Below, piece by piece: positions 51,661 through 60,750 of a stretch of DNA of 64,000 nt. The translations under genes were made by a program, and so were the position numbers. The notes below the pieces were generated by a model. That model was not told where the DNA came from and did not search any database. It saw nothing but the letters and a program-made list of their open reading frames with translations. How positions within the stretch are numbered: position 1 is the first letter of the stretch; each line of letters starts with the position of its first letter. This stretch comes from CAYNRE01 sp964399535 (GTDB lineage Bacteria > Planctomycetota > Planctomycetia > Pirellulales > CAYNRE01), in NCBI GenBank assembly GCA_964399535.1, contig CAYNRE010000076.1, positions 186,001-250,000 of the forward strand, given 5' to 3'.

Positions 51661-52295
51661 CGGCCCCGCTCCTCCCGCAAACGTTCGGCGTACTGCTGCC
51701 GACACCGATCGAGAAACCGCTGGTAATCGTCGCGGCGGTAATTGGGATACGTCCAGGGCAGCGGCTGCCACCGGCCCGACACGTAGTTCAACGTCACCTC
51801 TGCGTAGATCCCCTCGCCCAAGTACAGGCGGTGGGAATGATCTTTGGTCGAGGCCAACACCAGCTTGGCCAGCGTCAAATAGCCGGGGTCCAGGTTCAGC
51901 GGGCGAGGTACTCCGGTTCCCGCCCCGTTCATTGCCCGCCGTACCGCTGCCGGCTCGCCGGCCTGGCCAGCGGGCGCCATGCTCGCCGCGGTTCGCTCCG
52001 CGCCGGCGTCGCCCCGCTGGGCATACGCAACCTCCCAAGCGTTGGTTTGAATCTTTCGCTCGGGCAGCTCCTCCGGCGCCATCAAACGCTCCAGGGCCCA
52101 AATCTCCAGCTCGAGCCCCTGCCCCATGCTGGGCGCGTAATAGTCGGTTTCGCTGAACTCGAAACGTGGGCTGACCAGCGCTACCGGACCCCACCTGGTT
52201 TCTACCTGGTCGCGGGCCCAGTCGCGGGCATCCGCATGCTGGCTAAAGGCGACCACCAGCGGTAACACGGGCGAGTGATGGCTGGCGCGTCCCAT
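51657..52295 (-). CDS. DUF4416 family protein
   Basis: This 212-residue soluble protein starts at ATG 52295; the longer frame upstream is not protein-like. It matches the DUF4416 pattern with FSETDYYAPSMGQGLELEIW, NLDPGYLTLAKLVLASTKDH, HRLYLGEGIYAEVTLNYVSG and PLPWTYPNYRRDDY. The family has no assigned reaction. Here it is translationally coupled by a TTGA overlap to a WecA-type transferase and through it to an O-antigen ligase-like gene, which hints at a role in glycan assembly; the family context elsewhere is unknown to me. A Gly/Ala-rich insertion lies at about 100-125. Confidence 0.9.
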   Translation of the reverse strand: MGRASHHSPVLPLVVAFSQHADARDWARDQVETRWGPVALVSPRFEFSETDYYAPSMGQGLELEIWALERLMAPEELPERKIQTNAWEVAYAQRGDAGAERTAASMAPAGQAGEPAAVRRAMNGAGTGVPRPLNLDPGYLTLAKLVLASTKDHSHRLYLGEGIYAEVTLNYVSGRWQPLPWTYPNYRRDDYQRFLDRCRQQYAERLREERGR

Positions 52296-52622
52296 GGTGA
52301 TTCCGTCCAGTGGCGTTAGCCCGGGCCGAAGGCAATATAGCCGACGCACCGCCCGGCGAGTATCGCGGCGCCCCAGCCCGGCACGGCAAGCCGCCAACGG
52401 GGAGCCCGGGTGTGTGGCGGACCGTAATACGGCGCGCCGCCGGCCGCCAGGGTGTGTCGAGGGCGGGTCGAGGCGTGACACCCACCACCCCCCAGACGTC
52501 TCCTTTACCGGCCCGAAATTCTCCGACCCGACTTTTTTGCAACCTGCTCAGGCAGCCGGTAGAAACGGGGCGGCGCAACCTACTGGGCGAGGGGCGCCAA
52601 GAGCTCAAGGGGGCAATCTACG
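52296..52622. other. Divergent intergenic region, no gene seen
   Basis: This is 327 bases between the divergent DUF4416 and RDD genes. It should hold promoters for both. No clear boxes or genes are visible. An AGGGGG at 52608-52613 serves as ribosome site for the RDD gene. Confidence 0.45.
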
Positions 52623-53246
52623 ATGACCGCGGTCTGTCCACTGTGTGGTAGCGACAAGAAAATGAAGCGACCCAAGCAGCTCTACGGCCATGCGGTGTGC
52701 CGCGGATGTGCTTCGTCGTTTTGTAACCGCCGGCAAATCGCCTTTCTGATCGATATCGTTGGCATGAATGTGCTGTCGATGTTTCTCGCCGTCGCATGGC
52801 TGATTGCCGCAGCGGCGCTGGACCCCGAAACACCTCCGGACGAGGTGAGCACCTGGCCAGTCACGGTCGCCCTGCTGGCCATGTTTCTGGCCAAGGACGG
52901 ACTCGGGGGGCGATCTCCTGGGAAGATGCTGACCGGCGTGCAGGTGCTGCGTACTCGAACCGGAGAGCTTTGCGGGCCGCTGGCGTCGATCGGTCGAAAC
53001 CTGATCCTGCTCCTCCCCCTGGCTCCGATCGTGCTGGCCATGCAGATGTACAAAGGCCCCCGCGCCGGCGACCGGCAGGCCGGCACCAAAGTCATTTGGC
53101 GGCGTTACCAACATCATCCGATCTTTGCCACCGGCGCGAGTCTGCATGCCGGCCACCCAGAGGGCAGCGGGCCCGCGCCCGCCGAATCGCTGGGCCAGGG
53201 GGGGCCCCCCGACACCTCGAACCCGTTTCGGTCACCTCGAAGTTGA
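52623..53246 (+). CDS. RDD-family membrane protein with N-terminal zinc ribbon
   Basis: This is a 207-residue protein with a GGGGG ribosome site about 9 bases before its ATG. Cys5/Cys8 and Cys26/Cys29 (CPLCG, CRGCA) form a probable zinc ribbon, followed by the RDD domain (about 35-165): NRRQIAFLIDIVGMNVLSM with the Arg and Asp of the family, GGRSPGKMLTGVQVLR and later GDRQAGTKV. Three or four membrane helices are predicted. The Pro/Gly-rich C-terminal 40 residues look disordered. RDD proteins are small transporters or ion exchangers in some bacteria; the zinc ribbon is a common planctomycete variation. Confidence 0.88.
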   Translation: MTAVCPLCGSDKKMKRPKQLYGHAVCRGCASSFCNRRQIAFLIDIVGMNVLSMFLAVAWLIAAAALDPETPPDEVSTWPVTVALLAMFLAKDGLGGRSPGKMLTGVQVLRTRTGELCGPLASIGRNLILLLPLAPIVLAMQMYKGPRAGDRQAGTKVIWRRYQHHPIFATGASLHAGHPEGSGPAPAESLGQGGPPDTSNPFRSPRS

Positions 53247-53314
53247 GGGCGAGGCACTCGGAGAATTCCGACGCAGCTTGTCCGGCAACCAGGTGCGCCT
53301 AGCGGCTCGCACCT

Positions 53315-56300
53315 TTAGTCGCCGCGCAGGGCCGCGATGAGCGGGGTTCGCAGGGCGGCCCTGACGGCGACGGCCGCCGCGAGAAGCCCCAGCATGGCAC
53401 ACAGGGCAAGGGTCAGGCCCAGCCCGGCCCACGGCAGCGCGGCCGCCTGGCGCGCCAGGTGCGGCAGCACGGCCAGCAGCGCCGCGCCCAGGCCGATGCC
53501 CAGCCCGCCGGCCAACAGGCAGATGTTTTCCCAGAGCACCAGGGCAGCCAACCGGCGGCGGCGGAAACCCGTGGCCCGCAACAGCGCCAGTTCGCCGCGC
53601 CGCTCGAAAACCGCGCGCAATTCGACCGCGGCCAGCCCGATGGTGCCCAGCACCAGGCCCAGCCCCCCCAGGCTCTGAAACGTGGAAAGGTACGTATTCT
53701 GCACGGCCTGAAACTCGGCCAGCCGGGCCGAGGCGCTCTGGGCATCGAACCCGAAATCGCCGAGGCGGTTTTCCAACAGCCCGGCCAGGGCCTCGCGCTC
53801 GCCGGGAGAAGCCTCGATCAAAAAGGCGCGGTAGCCGCTTTCGTCGGGAAAGACCCGGCGAAAGTCGGCTTCGCCCACGAGCACGTCTCCTTGCAAGATG
53901 CTGCCCGCCAGAAGCCCGACCACTTGTAGCTCGACCTTGCCGCCGCGGCCGTTGCCCACTGTGAGCCGGGAACCAACCCCGCCGTACAGGTGCAGGCTGT
54001 ACATGGCCGTATTCTGATCGATCACGCAAGCCACCGGCCCGGGCGAACGCCCTTGCTCGGGCGCGGCTGTCGGCGCTGTCTTAGATAGCTCGAGCAGCAG
54101 CCAGGGGTTGGCTTGCTCCGCGGGCGTTTGCGCGGCGCTGGCCGCGAAGCTGAAACCACCCCGCTCGATGAGTGCGGGGCTCACGCCCAACACCCGCGGC
54201 TCGCGCGGCTGGTACAGGTTCAGGCAACTGGCGTCGTCTCCCGCATGCACCCGCAGCGGAAACGCTCGGCTCGAGTTGAGCAGCGCCGCATCCTGGTCGG
54301 CGAAACCCAACTCGGCGCGCCCCTCGGGGGTGTTCCAATCGAAATAAATCGGCTGATCGCTTTCCGCCCACAGAGCCATCCCGCCGGTACCGCCGCCGAG
54401 CTGTTGCGCGGCGTCGTCCGGTGTCAGGCGAAAGGCGCTGACCGCCACGATCAAGAACGTGGCCAGGGCCATCAGCCCCATCGTGGCCAGGCTGCGGCGG
54501 GGGTATCGAGCCCCGTTGCGCATCGCGAGACGCAGAATTGGCCAGCGCTGGGCCGTGATGCTCGAGCGAAGCGAGGTGCGATTCCAGCGCCACCACAACA
54601 GCCCCAAAAGCGACGCCAGTCCGAGCGCCCCGGCCACGAAAAAGGTGCCCGCTTCGGCGGGGCCGGTTTGACCGGTTCCGGCCACGGCCAAAGCCACCGT
54701 GGTCAGAAGCCCCCCGCTCGCCGCCCAAAGGGTCCAGGGTCGAGCGTTCCCCGCGAGCCCGCCGGTGCTGGTCGAACCGGCCAGAAGTTGGCGCACCGAC
54801 AACCGCCGCAGGCCGCGCAGCGACCAAGCCATCGCCAGGCCGCTGGCCAGGCAGCCCAGCAACAGCCCAAGCACCAGGCTGGTGGGCGTCACATAGAGCA
54901 TCAGGAAGGGGGTGCGAACGGCGGCCAGCCACCAGGTGCGCAGCCCGGCCAGCATGGTCCAGGCGTAGCCTACGCCCCCCGCCACGCCGAACAGGGCTCC
55001 CAACAAGGCCACCAACATTCCCTCGGCCAAGAGCGCTCGCCGAACCCGCCCCGCGCGGTAGCCCAGCGCCGTGAGCGTGCCGATCTGCTCAGCCCGGGTA
55101 TCGATACCCAGTTGAAACAAAATGCCCACCAGCAGCAGGGCCGCCGCGATCAAGAACATGCTGAAACTGAGAAACAACACGCTAAAGGGCGTCGTGCCGG
55201 TGGCCGCCTCAAGCCCCCAGCGGCGCACCGGGCGAAACTGGAACCCCAAATCGGCCGGGAACAATCGCAGCCGCGCCGCCAGCGCCTCGGGGGCCGACCC
55301 CTGCCCGGGCGGATACCGGATCGAGGTCGCATCGCCAAACCGGCTGCCCCACAGGCGGCGGGCCGTGGTTAGCGAAACAAACGCCTTGGGCGTGGCCCGG
55401 TACCGGTCCCAGTAATCTTCGTCCGCCTGGCGAATCCGGGCAGCATCGAAGGGAAACGGCGGATTCCAATCTGCGATCGAGGCCTGGTCGGTCACCCCCT
55501 CGACCTCGGGAACCAACTGCCGATCGGCCGCGGCCCCTTCCAAGGGCAGCACCGCCGCAAGACGCAATTGCACCGATTGCTCGCGTATCTGGCCGTGGGT
55601 GCTTTCGGGTTGAAAATAGTCGAGCCGCACCTGGTCGCCGACCCGGGCACCCAGTTGCTCCGCGGCCCAGGAGCCCAGCGCAATTTCATCGTCGCCCAGG
55701 GGGGGCACGGCCTTGCCCGATGCGTCCAGTAGCGGCCCCAGCGGCGGACGGGCGGAAATGTTCAAGCCGGCGACCGTGGCATAAGGAATCTCGCGCGGGC
55801 CAACGGCAATGGTGTTGGCCAGGTAGGCCAGCACCGGCTGCGGGTCTTGCGCCGCGGCCGGGTCGAGCGCCACGCGCTCGACGGCCGGTTCAATCAACAA
55901 CCGCCGGCTGGTCAATTGCCAATAGCCACGGTCGGCCGTGCGAATCTCCAGCCCATAGTCGGCCAGCGTGGGCCGCAGGTTGGCTGCCAGCCAGGCCTCG
56001 GCCGCGTCGGCCTCGGCGGGCACGCGATCGCGCATCGGGCCTGAAACCAAAAGCGCGTTAATGCGATCGGGTTCGCTCAGCGCCGCTTGCAGCGTTTCGG
56101 TGGCCAGGTAGGCGTTGAGCGGCAGTTGCTGGCTCGAGCGAAGGCTGAACCGCCCCAGTCCCTGGGGGGCAATCACGGCAGCCACCGTCACTCGGCGGCT
56201 GCGCACCGTTTCGGTTTTGCGACCCAGCGGGCTGTCGGCAGGCACCTCGGCCGGGTCGGGCAGCCGCACGATTACGTCGTCGCCGACACCCACTTGAAGC

Positions 56301-56734
56301 TCGTCGGCCAGCGGCTGGTTCAATACCACGCGGTCGCGGGCCGGGGGAGCCGGAGGCCCCCCCTCGCCGAGCTGCCAGAACGCCTCGCCGCCCCCCAGCA
56401 GGTTGACCCGATTGGCCCGCCGACCACGCTCGGGCGCCGCCACGCTTCCTTCGAGCAACACGGCGGGAACCACACCGGTAAAGTGTTTGTCGAATCCCGG
56501 TGCCGATCGCAGCTCGTCAGCCAGGGCGGCGCGAAAGAAGCGCGGGGTAACGAGCACCTGGTCGATCCGGCCCAAACGGTCGAGCACCAGGTGGCGCAGG
56601 CTGCCCCGCATCGAGTCGCCCACCAGCAGGGCCCCGGTCAACACGGTCGTGGCCGCGGCCACGCCCAACCAGACGGCCAGATGAATTCGCCGGTAATGCC
56701 AGAGCGATTGGCGGATCAGCCGCAACAGGTTCAT
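53315..56734 (-). CDS. Giant FtsX/MacB-type ABC transporter permease
   Basis: This 1139-residue permease has an N-terminal membrane helix (about 18-42), a large periplasmic domain (about 45-545), a first FtsX helix bundle (about 550-700, with LSFSMFLIAAALLLVGILFQ and the GTLTALGYRAGRVRRALLAEG coupling segment), a middle helix pair, a second periplasmic domain and a second FtsX bundle near the C-terminus (RRGELALLRATGFRRRRLAAL). This is the duplicated topology of LolCE/MacB-like mechanotransmission exporters. Its partner ATPase is not in the window. The ATG overlaps the 5-oxoprolinase stop by four bases (ATGA), which is odd company for this family. Confidence 0.92.
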   Translation of the reverse strand: MNLLRLIRQSLWHYRRIHLAVWLGVAAATTVLTGALLVGDSMRGSLRHLVLDRLGRIDQVLVTPRFFRAALADELRSAPGFDKHFTGVVPAVLLEGSVAAPERGRRANRVNLLGGGEAFWQLGEGGPPAPPARDRVVLNQPLADELQVGVGDDVIVRLPDPAEVPADSPLGRKTETVRSRRVTVAAVIAPQGLGRFSLRSSQQLPLNAYLATETLQAALSEPDRINALLVSGPMRDRVPAEADAAEAWLAANLRPTLADYGLEIRTADRGYWQLTSRRLLIEPAVERVALDPAAAQDPQPVLAYLANTIAVGPREIPYATVAGLNISARPPLGPLLDASGKAVPPLGDDEIALGSWAAEQLGARVGDQVRLDYFQPESTHGQIREQSVQLRLAAVLPLEGAAADRQLVPEVEGVTDQASIADWNPPFPFDAARIRQADEDYWDRYRATPKAFVSLTTARRLWGSRFGDATSIRYPPGQGSAPEALAARLRLFPADLGFQFRPVRRWGLEAATGTTPFSVLFLSFSMFLIAAALLLVGILFQLGIDTRAEQIGTLTALGYRAGRVRRALLAEGMLVALLGALFGVAGGVGYAWTMLAGLRTWWLAAVRTPFLMLYVTPTSLVLGLLLGCLASGLAMAWSLRGLRRLSVRQLLAGSTSTGGLAGNARPWTLWAASGGLLTTVALAVAGTGQTGPAEAGTFFVAGALGLASLLGLLWWRWNRTSLRSSITAQRWPILRLAMRNGARYPRRSLATMGLMALATFLIVAVSAFRLTPDDAAQQLGGGTGGMALWAESDQPIYFDWNTPEGRAELGFADQDAALLNSSRAFPLRVHAGDDASCLNLYQPREPRVLGVSPALIERGGFSFAASAAQTPAEQANPWLLLELSKTAPTAAPEQGRSPGPVACVIDQNTAMYSLHLYGGVGSRLTVGNGRGGKVELQVVGLLAGSILQGDVLVGEADFRRVFPDESGYRAFLIEASPGEREALAGLLENRLGDFGFDAQSASARLAEFQAVQNTYLSTFQSLGGLGLVLGTIGLAAVELRAVFERRGELALLRATGFRRRRLAALVLWENICLLAGGLGIGLGAALLAVLPHLARQAAALPWAGLGLTLALCAMLGLLAAAVAVRAALRTPLIAALRGD

Positions 56735-59700
56735 GGCTGCCTCGCGCTGAGCTCGGGGCCATAGCCCCCACCGCCGGGAGACTGAATCTCGAGCTGGTCG
56801 CCCGCCTGCGCGGTGAACTGCACCCGGCCAGCTAGGGGCTGCGTCGTGCCATCGGCGCGGATCAAGGTATTGCGGCCCGCGGCCCCCGGCCCTCCGCCAG
56901 CCAGGCCGTAGGGGCGATAAGCACCGCGCCGCTCGGAAAGCAGCGACACTTCAAGCGGTTTGAGAAATCGCAGCCGGCGAACGATGCCATCGCCTCCGCG
57001 ATGCCGGCCCGCGCCCCCCGAACCGGGCCGGAGCGAGAACTGCTCCACCCTCACTGGGTAGCGCTGTTCCAGCACCTCGGGATCGGTCAGCCGGGTATTG
57101 GTCATGTGGGTGTGTACGGCGCTGGCCCCGGCGGCGTGCGGGGTGGCGCCGGCCCCTCCGCAGATCGTTTCGTAATAGCCGAAGGTTTCGTCGCCAAAGA
57201 GCAAATTGTTCATCGTGCCCTGGCTGGCCGCCGCCAGCCCCAGCGCGCCCAATAGCGTATCGACCACCCGCTGCGAGGTTTCCACGTTACCCCCCACCAC
57301 GGCCGCGCAATCGCCCGGATCGTCGTGCTCCGGCGGATTCAAAATACCCGGCGGAACCCGGATCGTCACGGGGCGGAGCACCCCTTCGTTAAGCGGTATG
57401 TCTTCGTCGATCAGCACCCGCAACACGTACATCACTGCGGCCGTAACAATCGCCGGATTGGCATTCAGGTTGCCGGGCGATACCGGGCCGCTACCCGTGA
57501 AGTCGATCGTAGCTTCGTCTCCGCGCACCTCGATTGCCACCGCGATCGGCGTGCCGTCGTCGAGATGGTCTTCAAAGCGGTGAATGCCGTCGGGCACGCG
57601 GGCCAGCGCCTGCCGCAGCTTGCGCTCGGCCGCTCGTTGAATGTGACCCATATAGGCCGACACCACGGGCCAGCTCCAGCGAGCGACCAGGGCCGACAGG
57701 TCGGCGGCTCCCTGGCGGTTGGCAGCCACTTGGGCCGCCACGTCGGCCAGATTGTCGGCCACGGCCCGCGAGGGGTAAGGTGCTTCGCGCAGCCGACGCT
57801 CCAACTCGTCGAAGCGGCTTTCGCCGCCCGCCACCAGGCGAAAACCTCGCAGCAACACACCCTCTTCGGCCAAGTTGCGCGAGTTGGGTGGCATGGAACC
57901 GGGGCGAATGCCACCTAGCTCGGCGTGGTGCGCGCGATTGGCCGTGAAGAACAGCAACTCGCCGCTGTGAGGATCGTGGACCGGGGTCACCACCGTAACG
58001 TCGGGCAGATGCGATCCGCCACGGTAGGGGTCGTTCGTCAGCAGCACGTCGCCCGGGGCCAGGTCCGGAAAATCGACCAGCAGCCGCCTCACGGTCTGGC
58101 CCATTGCACCCAAATGCACGGGAATGTGCGGGGCGTTGACGATCAGGTGTCCCTGCCGATCGAACAGCGCGCAACTGTAGTCGAGCCGCTCCTTCACGTT
58201 TACGCTCGACGCCGTGCTGCGCAGCACGTGGCCCATCCGTTCGGCGATGCCCGTGAATTGGTGGTGAAACACTTCCAGCGTGACGGGGTCTTCGGCCGTA
58301 CTGGCCTGGCTTGAGCCCAGCCCCTGCCGGTCGGTCAGCAGCAAACCGCCCGACGCCAGGCACTGGGCGCGCCACCCGGGCTCGACAACCGTCACCGAGT
58401 GGGCCTCGCCAATCAGGGCGGGGCCCTCGAGCCAATCGCCCGGCGAAAGCCGCTCGCGATCGAAAACAGGCACTTCGCTCCATTGGCCCTCGAAATAACT
58501 GAGCTGCCGGCCGCTAGCCTGCGCGGCGCTGGTCGCCAGGGGCGCCGCGGCCAAGGCGGCGGGGGCCTCCCTGCGACGGCGCACCTGAACCCTTGCCGCG
58601 ACCAGTTCCAGCGGGCGGGCGTGGACGTAGCCAAACCTGCGGCGATGTTCCGCCGCAAAGGCGCTGGCGTAGTCCAGCCCCTCGGCTGGCTCGGCGATGT
58701 TCAGCGAGGCATCGAGCCCCTGGTAGCGCAAGTCGAGCGACCGCAAAACTTCGATCTCTTCGGGGGCCACCCCCTCGTCTCGCAGTGTGCCCGCCGCCGA
58801 AGCGGCCAATGCGTCGAATAGTTCCCGCAGCCGCTCAGGCGGAAACTCGCGGAGCGGCCGGTAGACCCCCGCGGCCCCGTGGCGAGCCAATTGGGCCTGG
58901 CCGAGCCCCGCCGCGCTGAGCAAACTGGCGTCTTCGGGCACCAGCACCTGGTTCATTTGCAGTTCCCGGGCCACGCCACAGGCATGTTGGGCCGCGGCAC
59001 CACCGAAGGCCACCAACAGAAACTGGCGCGGGTCGCGCCCCTTGGCCAACGACACACTACGAATCGCGCGGACCATGGTGGTGTTGGCCACGCGCAGCAG
59101 GCCTTCGCAAAGCGCTTCGCGGCTGTATGGGTGCCCCGTGCCAACGGCCACCTCGGCGGCCAGGCTGTCGAGGCGCCCCTCGACCGGCCCCCTGGCCAGC
59201 GGAAGCGGAAACCGCTCGGGCAACAGCCGGCCGAGAAAGAAGTTCAAATCGGTGACGGCCAGCGGCCCGCCTCGGCCGTAACAGGCGGGCCCCGGATCGG
59301 CGCCGGCGCTTTGTGCTCCAACGCAGAGTTTGACCCCGTCGAACCAGGCGATCGATCCGCCGCCGGCCGCCACGGTTTCGATTGCCAGAATCGGGGCCAC
59401 GACGCGCACGCCCGCCTTCTCCGTTTCGTACTCCAATTGCGGTTCCCCTTCGTAGCGGGCCACGTCGGTGCTGGTGCCCCCCATGTCGAAGCCGATCGCC
59501 GTGGTAAAGCCGGCGGCCTCCGCCGCCCTCGAAAAGCCGATCACGCCGCCGGCCGGCCCGGAGAGGATGCTGTCTTTGCCCGTGAAATGCGCCGCCCCCA
59601 CCAAGGTTCCCGCCGACGTCATTAGTTGCAGCCGACCACGCCCGACACCGCCCCCAATCTGGGCCAGATAGTCGCTCAGACACGGATTCAGGTAAGCGTC

Positions 59701-60552
59701 GACCACCGTGGTATCGCCCCGCGCCACGATCTTGGCCAACTGGGCCGCCTGGTGGCTAAGGCTGACCTGGCCGAAACCCAGCGACCGGGCAACCTCGGCC
59801 ACTGCCAATTCATGGTCGGGCCGGCGGTAGGCGTTGAGCAGGCAGACGGCCAACGCCTCGCACCCCTGCTCGCGGAGCGCCCGCAGCGCCTGGCGAATCT
59901 GAACCGGCTCCACGGCGCGCAAGACTTCGCCGCTGGCCGCGATCCGTTCGTCGATTTCGGCCACGGCCGTGTACAGGGGCTCGGGCCGACGAATATCCAA
60001 CTCGAACAAGCGCGGGCGATTCTGGTTGCCGATGCGCAGCACGTCGGCCAGACCTCGCGTGGTCACGAATCCGACCCGGGCGCCCGTGCGAGTTAATAGC
60101 GCGTTGGTGCCGCGCGTGGTGCCGAGCCGCACGTCGACGCTCGGCCACTCATCCCCCCGGGCAAGCCCTAGGAGCCAGCGGATGGCCAGCAGCGGGGCAG
60201 GCTGGCCGGCGTCGAGCTCGATCAGTTGGCCTTCGGCCGGAGCCGCCGGCAGCGGATGCACAAGCCACAGCGAACCATCGTCGGGATCCGACTGGGCGAC
60301 CACCGCACTGGCCAGGGTTTCGCCCGTTTCGCCCAGCAGCCGTAGCGTGGCGCCGTTCCAGAAACCCTTGGGTTCATCCCTGGGCAACCGTCGGACGATT
60401 CGCCGGGCGGTCGATTCGCCGCCCGCGCGATCACGCGCTACTCCGGAACTAAGCAACTTGCAGCGTAACCACTCCCCCCCGGGTCCACGGGCCAGGCAAT
60501 CGGTGAACGTGCCTCCCACGTCGATCAAAAACTGCCAGTTTCGCGCGTCCAT
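56731..60552 (-). CDS. 5-oxoprolinase / fused hydantoinase A-B family enzyme
   Basis: This is a protein of about 1273 residues. I chose the ATG at 60552; an ATG at 60579 is also in frame and neither has a good ribosome site. The N-terminal hydantoinase A half has the ASKHA-type phosphate motifs FLIDVGGTFTDC and FDMGGTSTDV plus LGTTRGTNALL. The hydantoinase B half begins near residue 775 with DPVTLEVFHHQFTGIAERMG and contains HIPVHLGAMGQ and the C-terminal RPGSGGAGRHRGGDG. Such fused proteins are ATP-dependent 5-oxoprolinases that open pyroglutamate to glutamate, or act on related cyclic amides. It is overlapped by the permease gene. Confidence 0.92.
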   Translation of the reverse strand: MDARNWQFLIDVGGTFTDCLARGPGGEWLRCKLLSSGVARDRAGGESTARRIVRRLPRDEPKGFWNGATLRLLGETGETLASAVVAQSDPDDGSLWLVHPLPAAPAEGQLIELDAGQPAPLLAIRWLLGLARGDEWPSVDVRLGTTRGTNALLTRTGARVGFVTTRGLADVLRIGNQNRPRLFELDIRRPEPLYTAVAEIDERIAASGEVLRAVEPVQIRQALRALREQGCEALAVCLLNAYRRPDHELAVAEVARSLGFGQVSLSHQAAQLAKIVARGDTTVVDAYLNPCLSDYLAQIGGGVGRGRLQLMTSAGTLVGAAHFTGKDSILSGPAGGVIGFSRAAEAAGFTTAIGFDMGGTSTDVARYEGEPQLEYETEKAGVRVVAPILAIETVAAGGGSIAWFDGVKLCVGAQSAGADPGPACYGRGGPLAVTDLNFFLGRLLPERFPLPLARGPVEGRLDSLAAEVAVGTGHPYSREALCEGLLRVANTTMVRAIRSVSLAKGRDPRQFLLVAFGGAAAQHACGVARELQMNQVLVPEDASLLSAAGLGQAQLARHGAAGVYRPLREFPPERLRELFDALAASAAGTLRDEGVAPEEIEVLRSLDLRYQGLDASLNIAEPAEGLDYASAFAAEHRRRFGYVHARPLELVAARVQVRRRREAPAALAAAPLATSAAQASGRQLSYFEGQWSEVPVFDRERLSPGDWLEGPALIGEAHSVTVVEPGWRAQCLASGGLLLTDRQGLGSSQASTAEDPVTLEVFHHQFTGIAERMGHVLRSTASSVNVKERLDYSCALFDRQGHLIVNAPHIPVHLGAMGQTVRRLLVDFPDLAPGDVLLTNDPYRGGSHLPDVTVVTPVHDPHSGELLFFTANRAHHAELGGIRPGSMPPNSRNLAEEGVLLRGFRLVAGGESRFDELERRLREAPYPSRAVADNLADVAAQVAANRQGAADLSALVARWSWPVVSAYMGHIQRAAERKLRQALARVPDGIHRFEDHLDDGTPIAVAIEVRGDEATIDFTGSGPVSPGNLNANPAIVTAAVMYVLRVLIDEDIPLNEGVLRPVTIRVPPGILNPPEHDDPGDCAAVVGGNVETSQRVVDTLLGALGLAAASQGTMNNLLFGDETFGYYETICGGAGATPHAAGASAVHTHMTNTRLTDPEVLEQRYPVRVEQFSLRPGSGGAGRHRGGDGIVRRLRFLKPLEVSLLSERRGAYRPYGLAGGGPGAAGRNTLIRADGTTQPLAGRVQFTAQAGDQLEIQSPGGGGYGPELSARQP

Positions 60553-60750
60553 GGCGGCAATGTGGATAAATTTGGCCATTCTGGCAAGCTGCAGGTCGCG
60601 GTCGAACGCCGCGAACCTGGCTTGTTTCCCGGCTGCCCGGGCGCTCCACCAATTGAGGTAGCCAGGAAAACGGCGGTTCCGTTAACATCGCGCTGGTTAG
60701 GCGGCAGGCGCGTGCCCAGGCAGGGTACGGATTCGTCAGGGAGGACGACC

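Noticed and set aside
54113..55372. 419-residue open frame on the plus strand
   Set aside because: It is Gln/Arg/Pro-rich, antisense to the ABC permease, with no motif.
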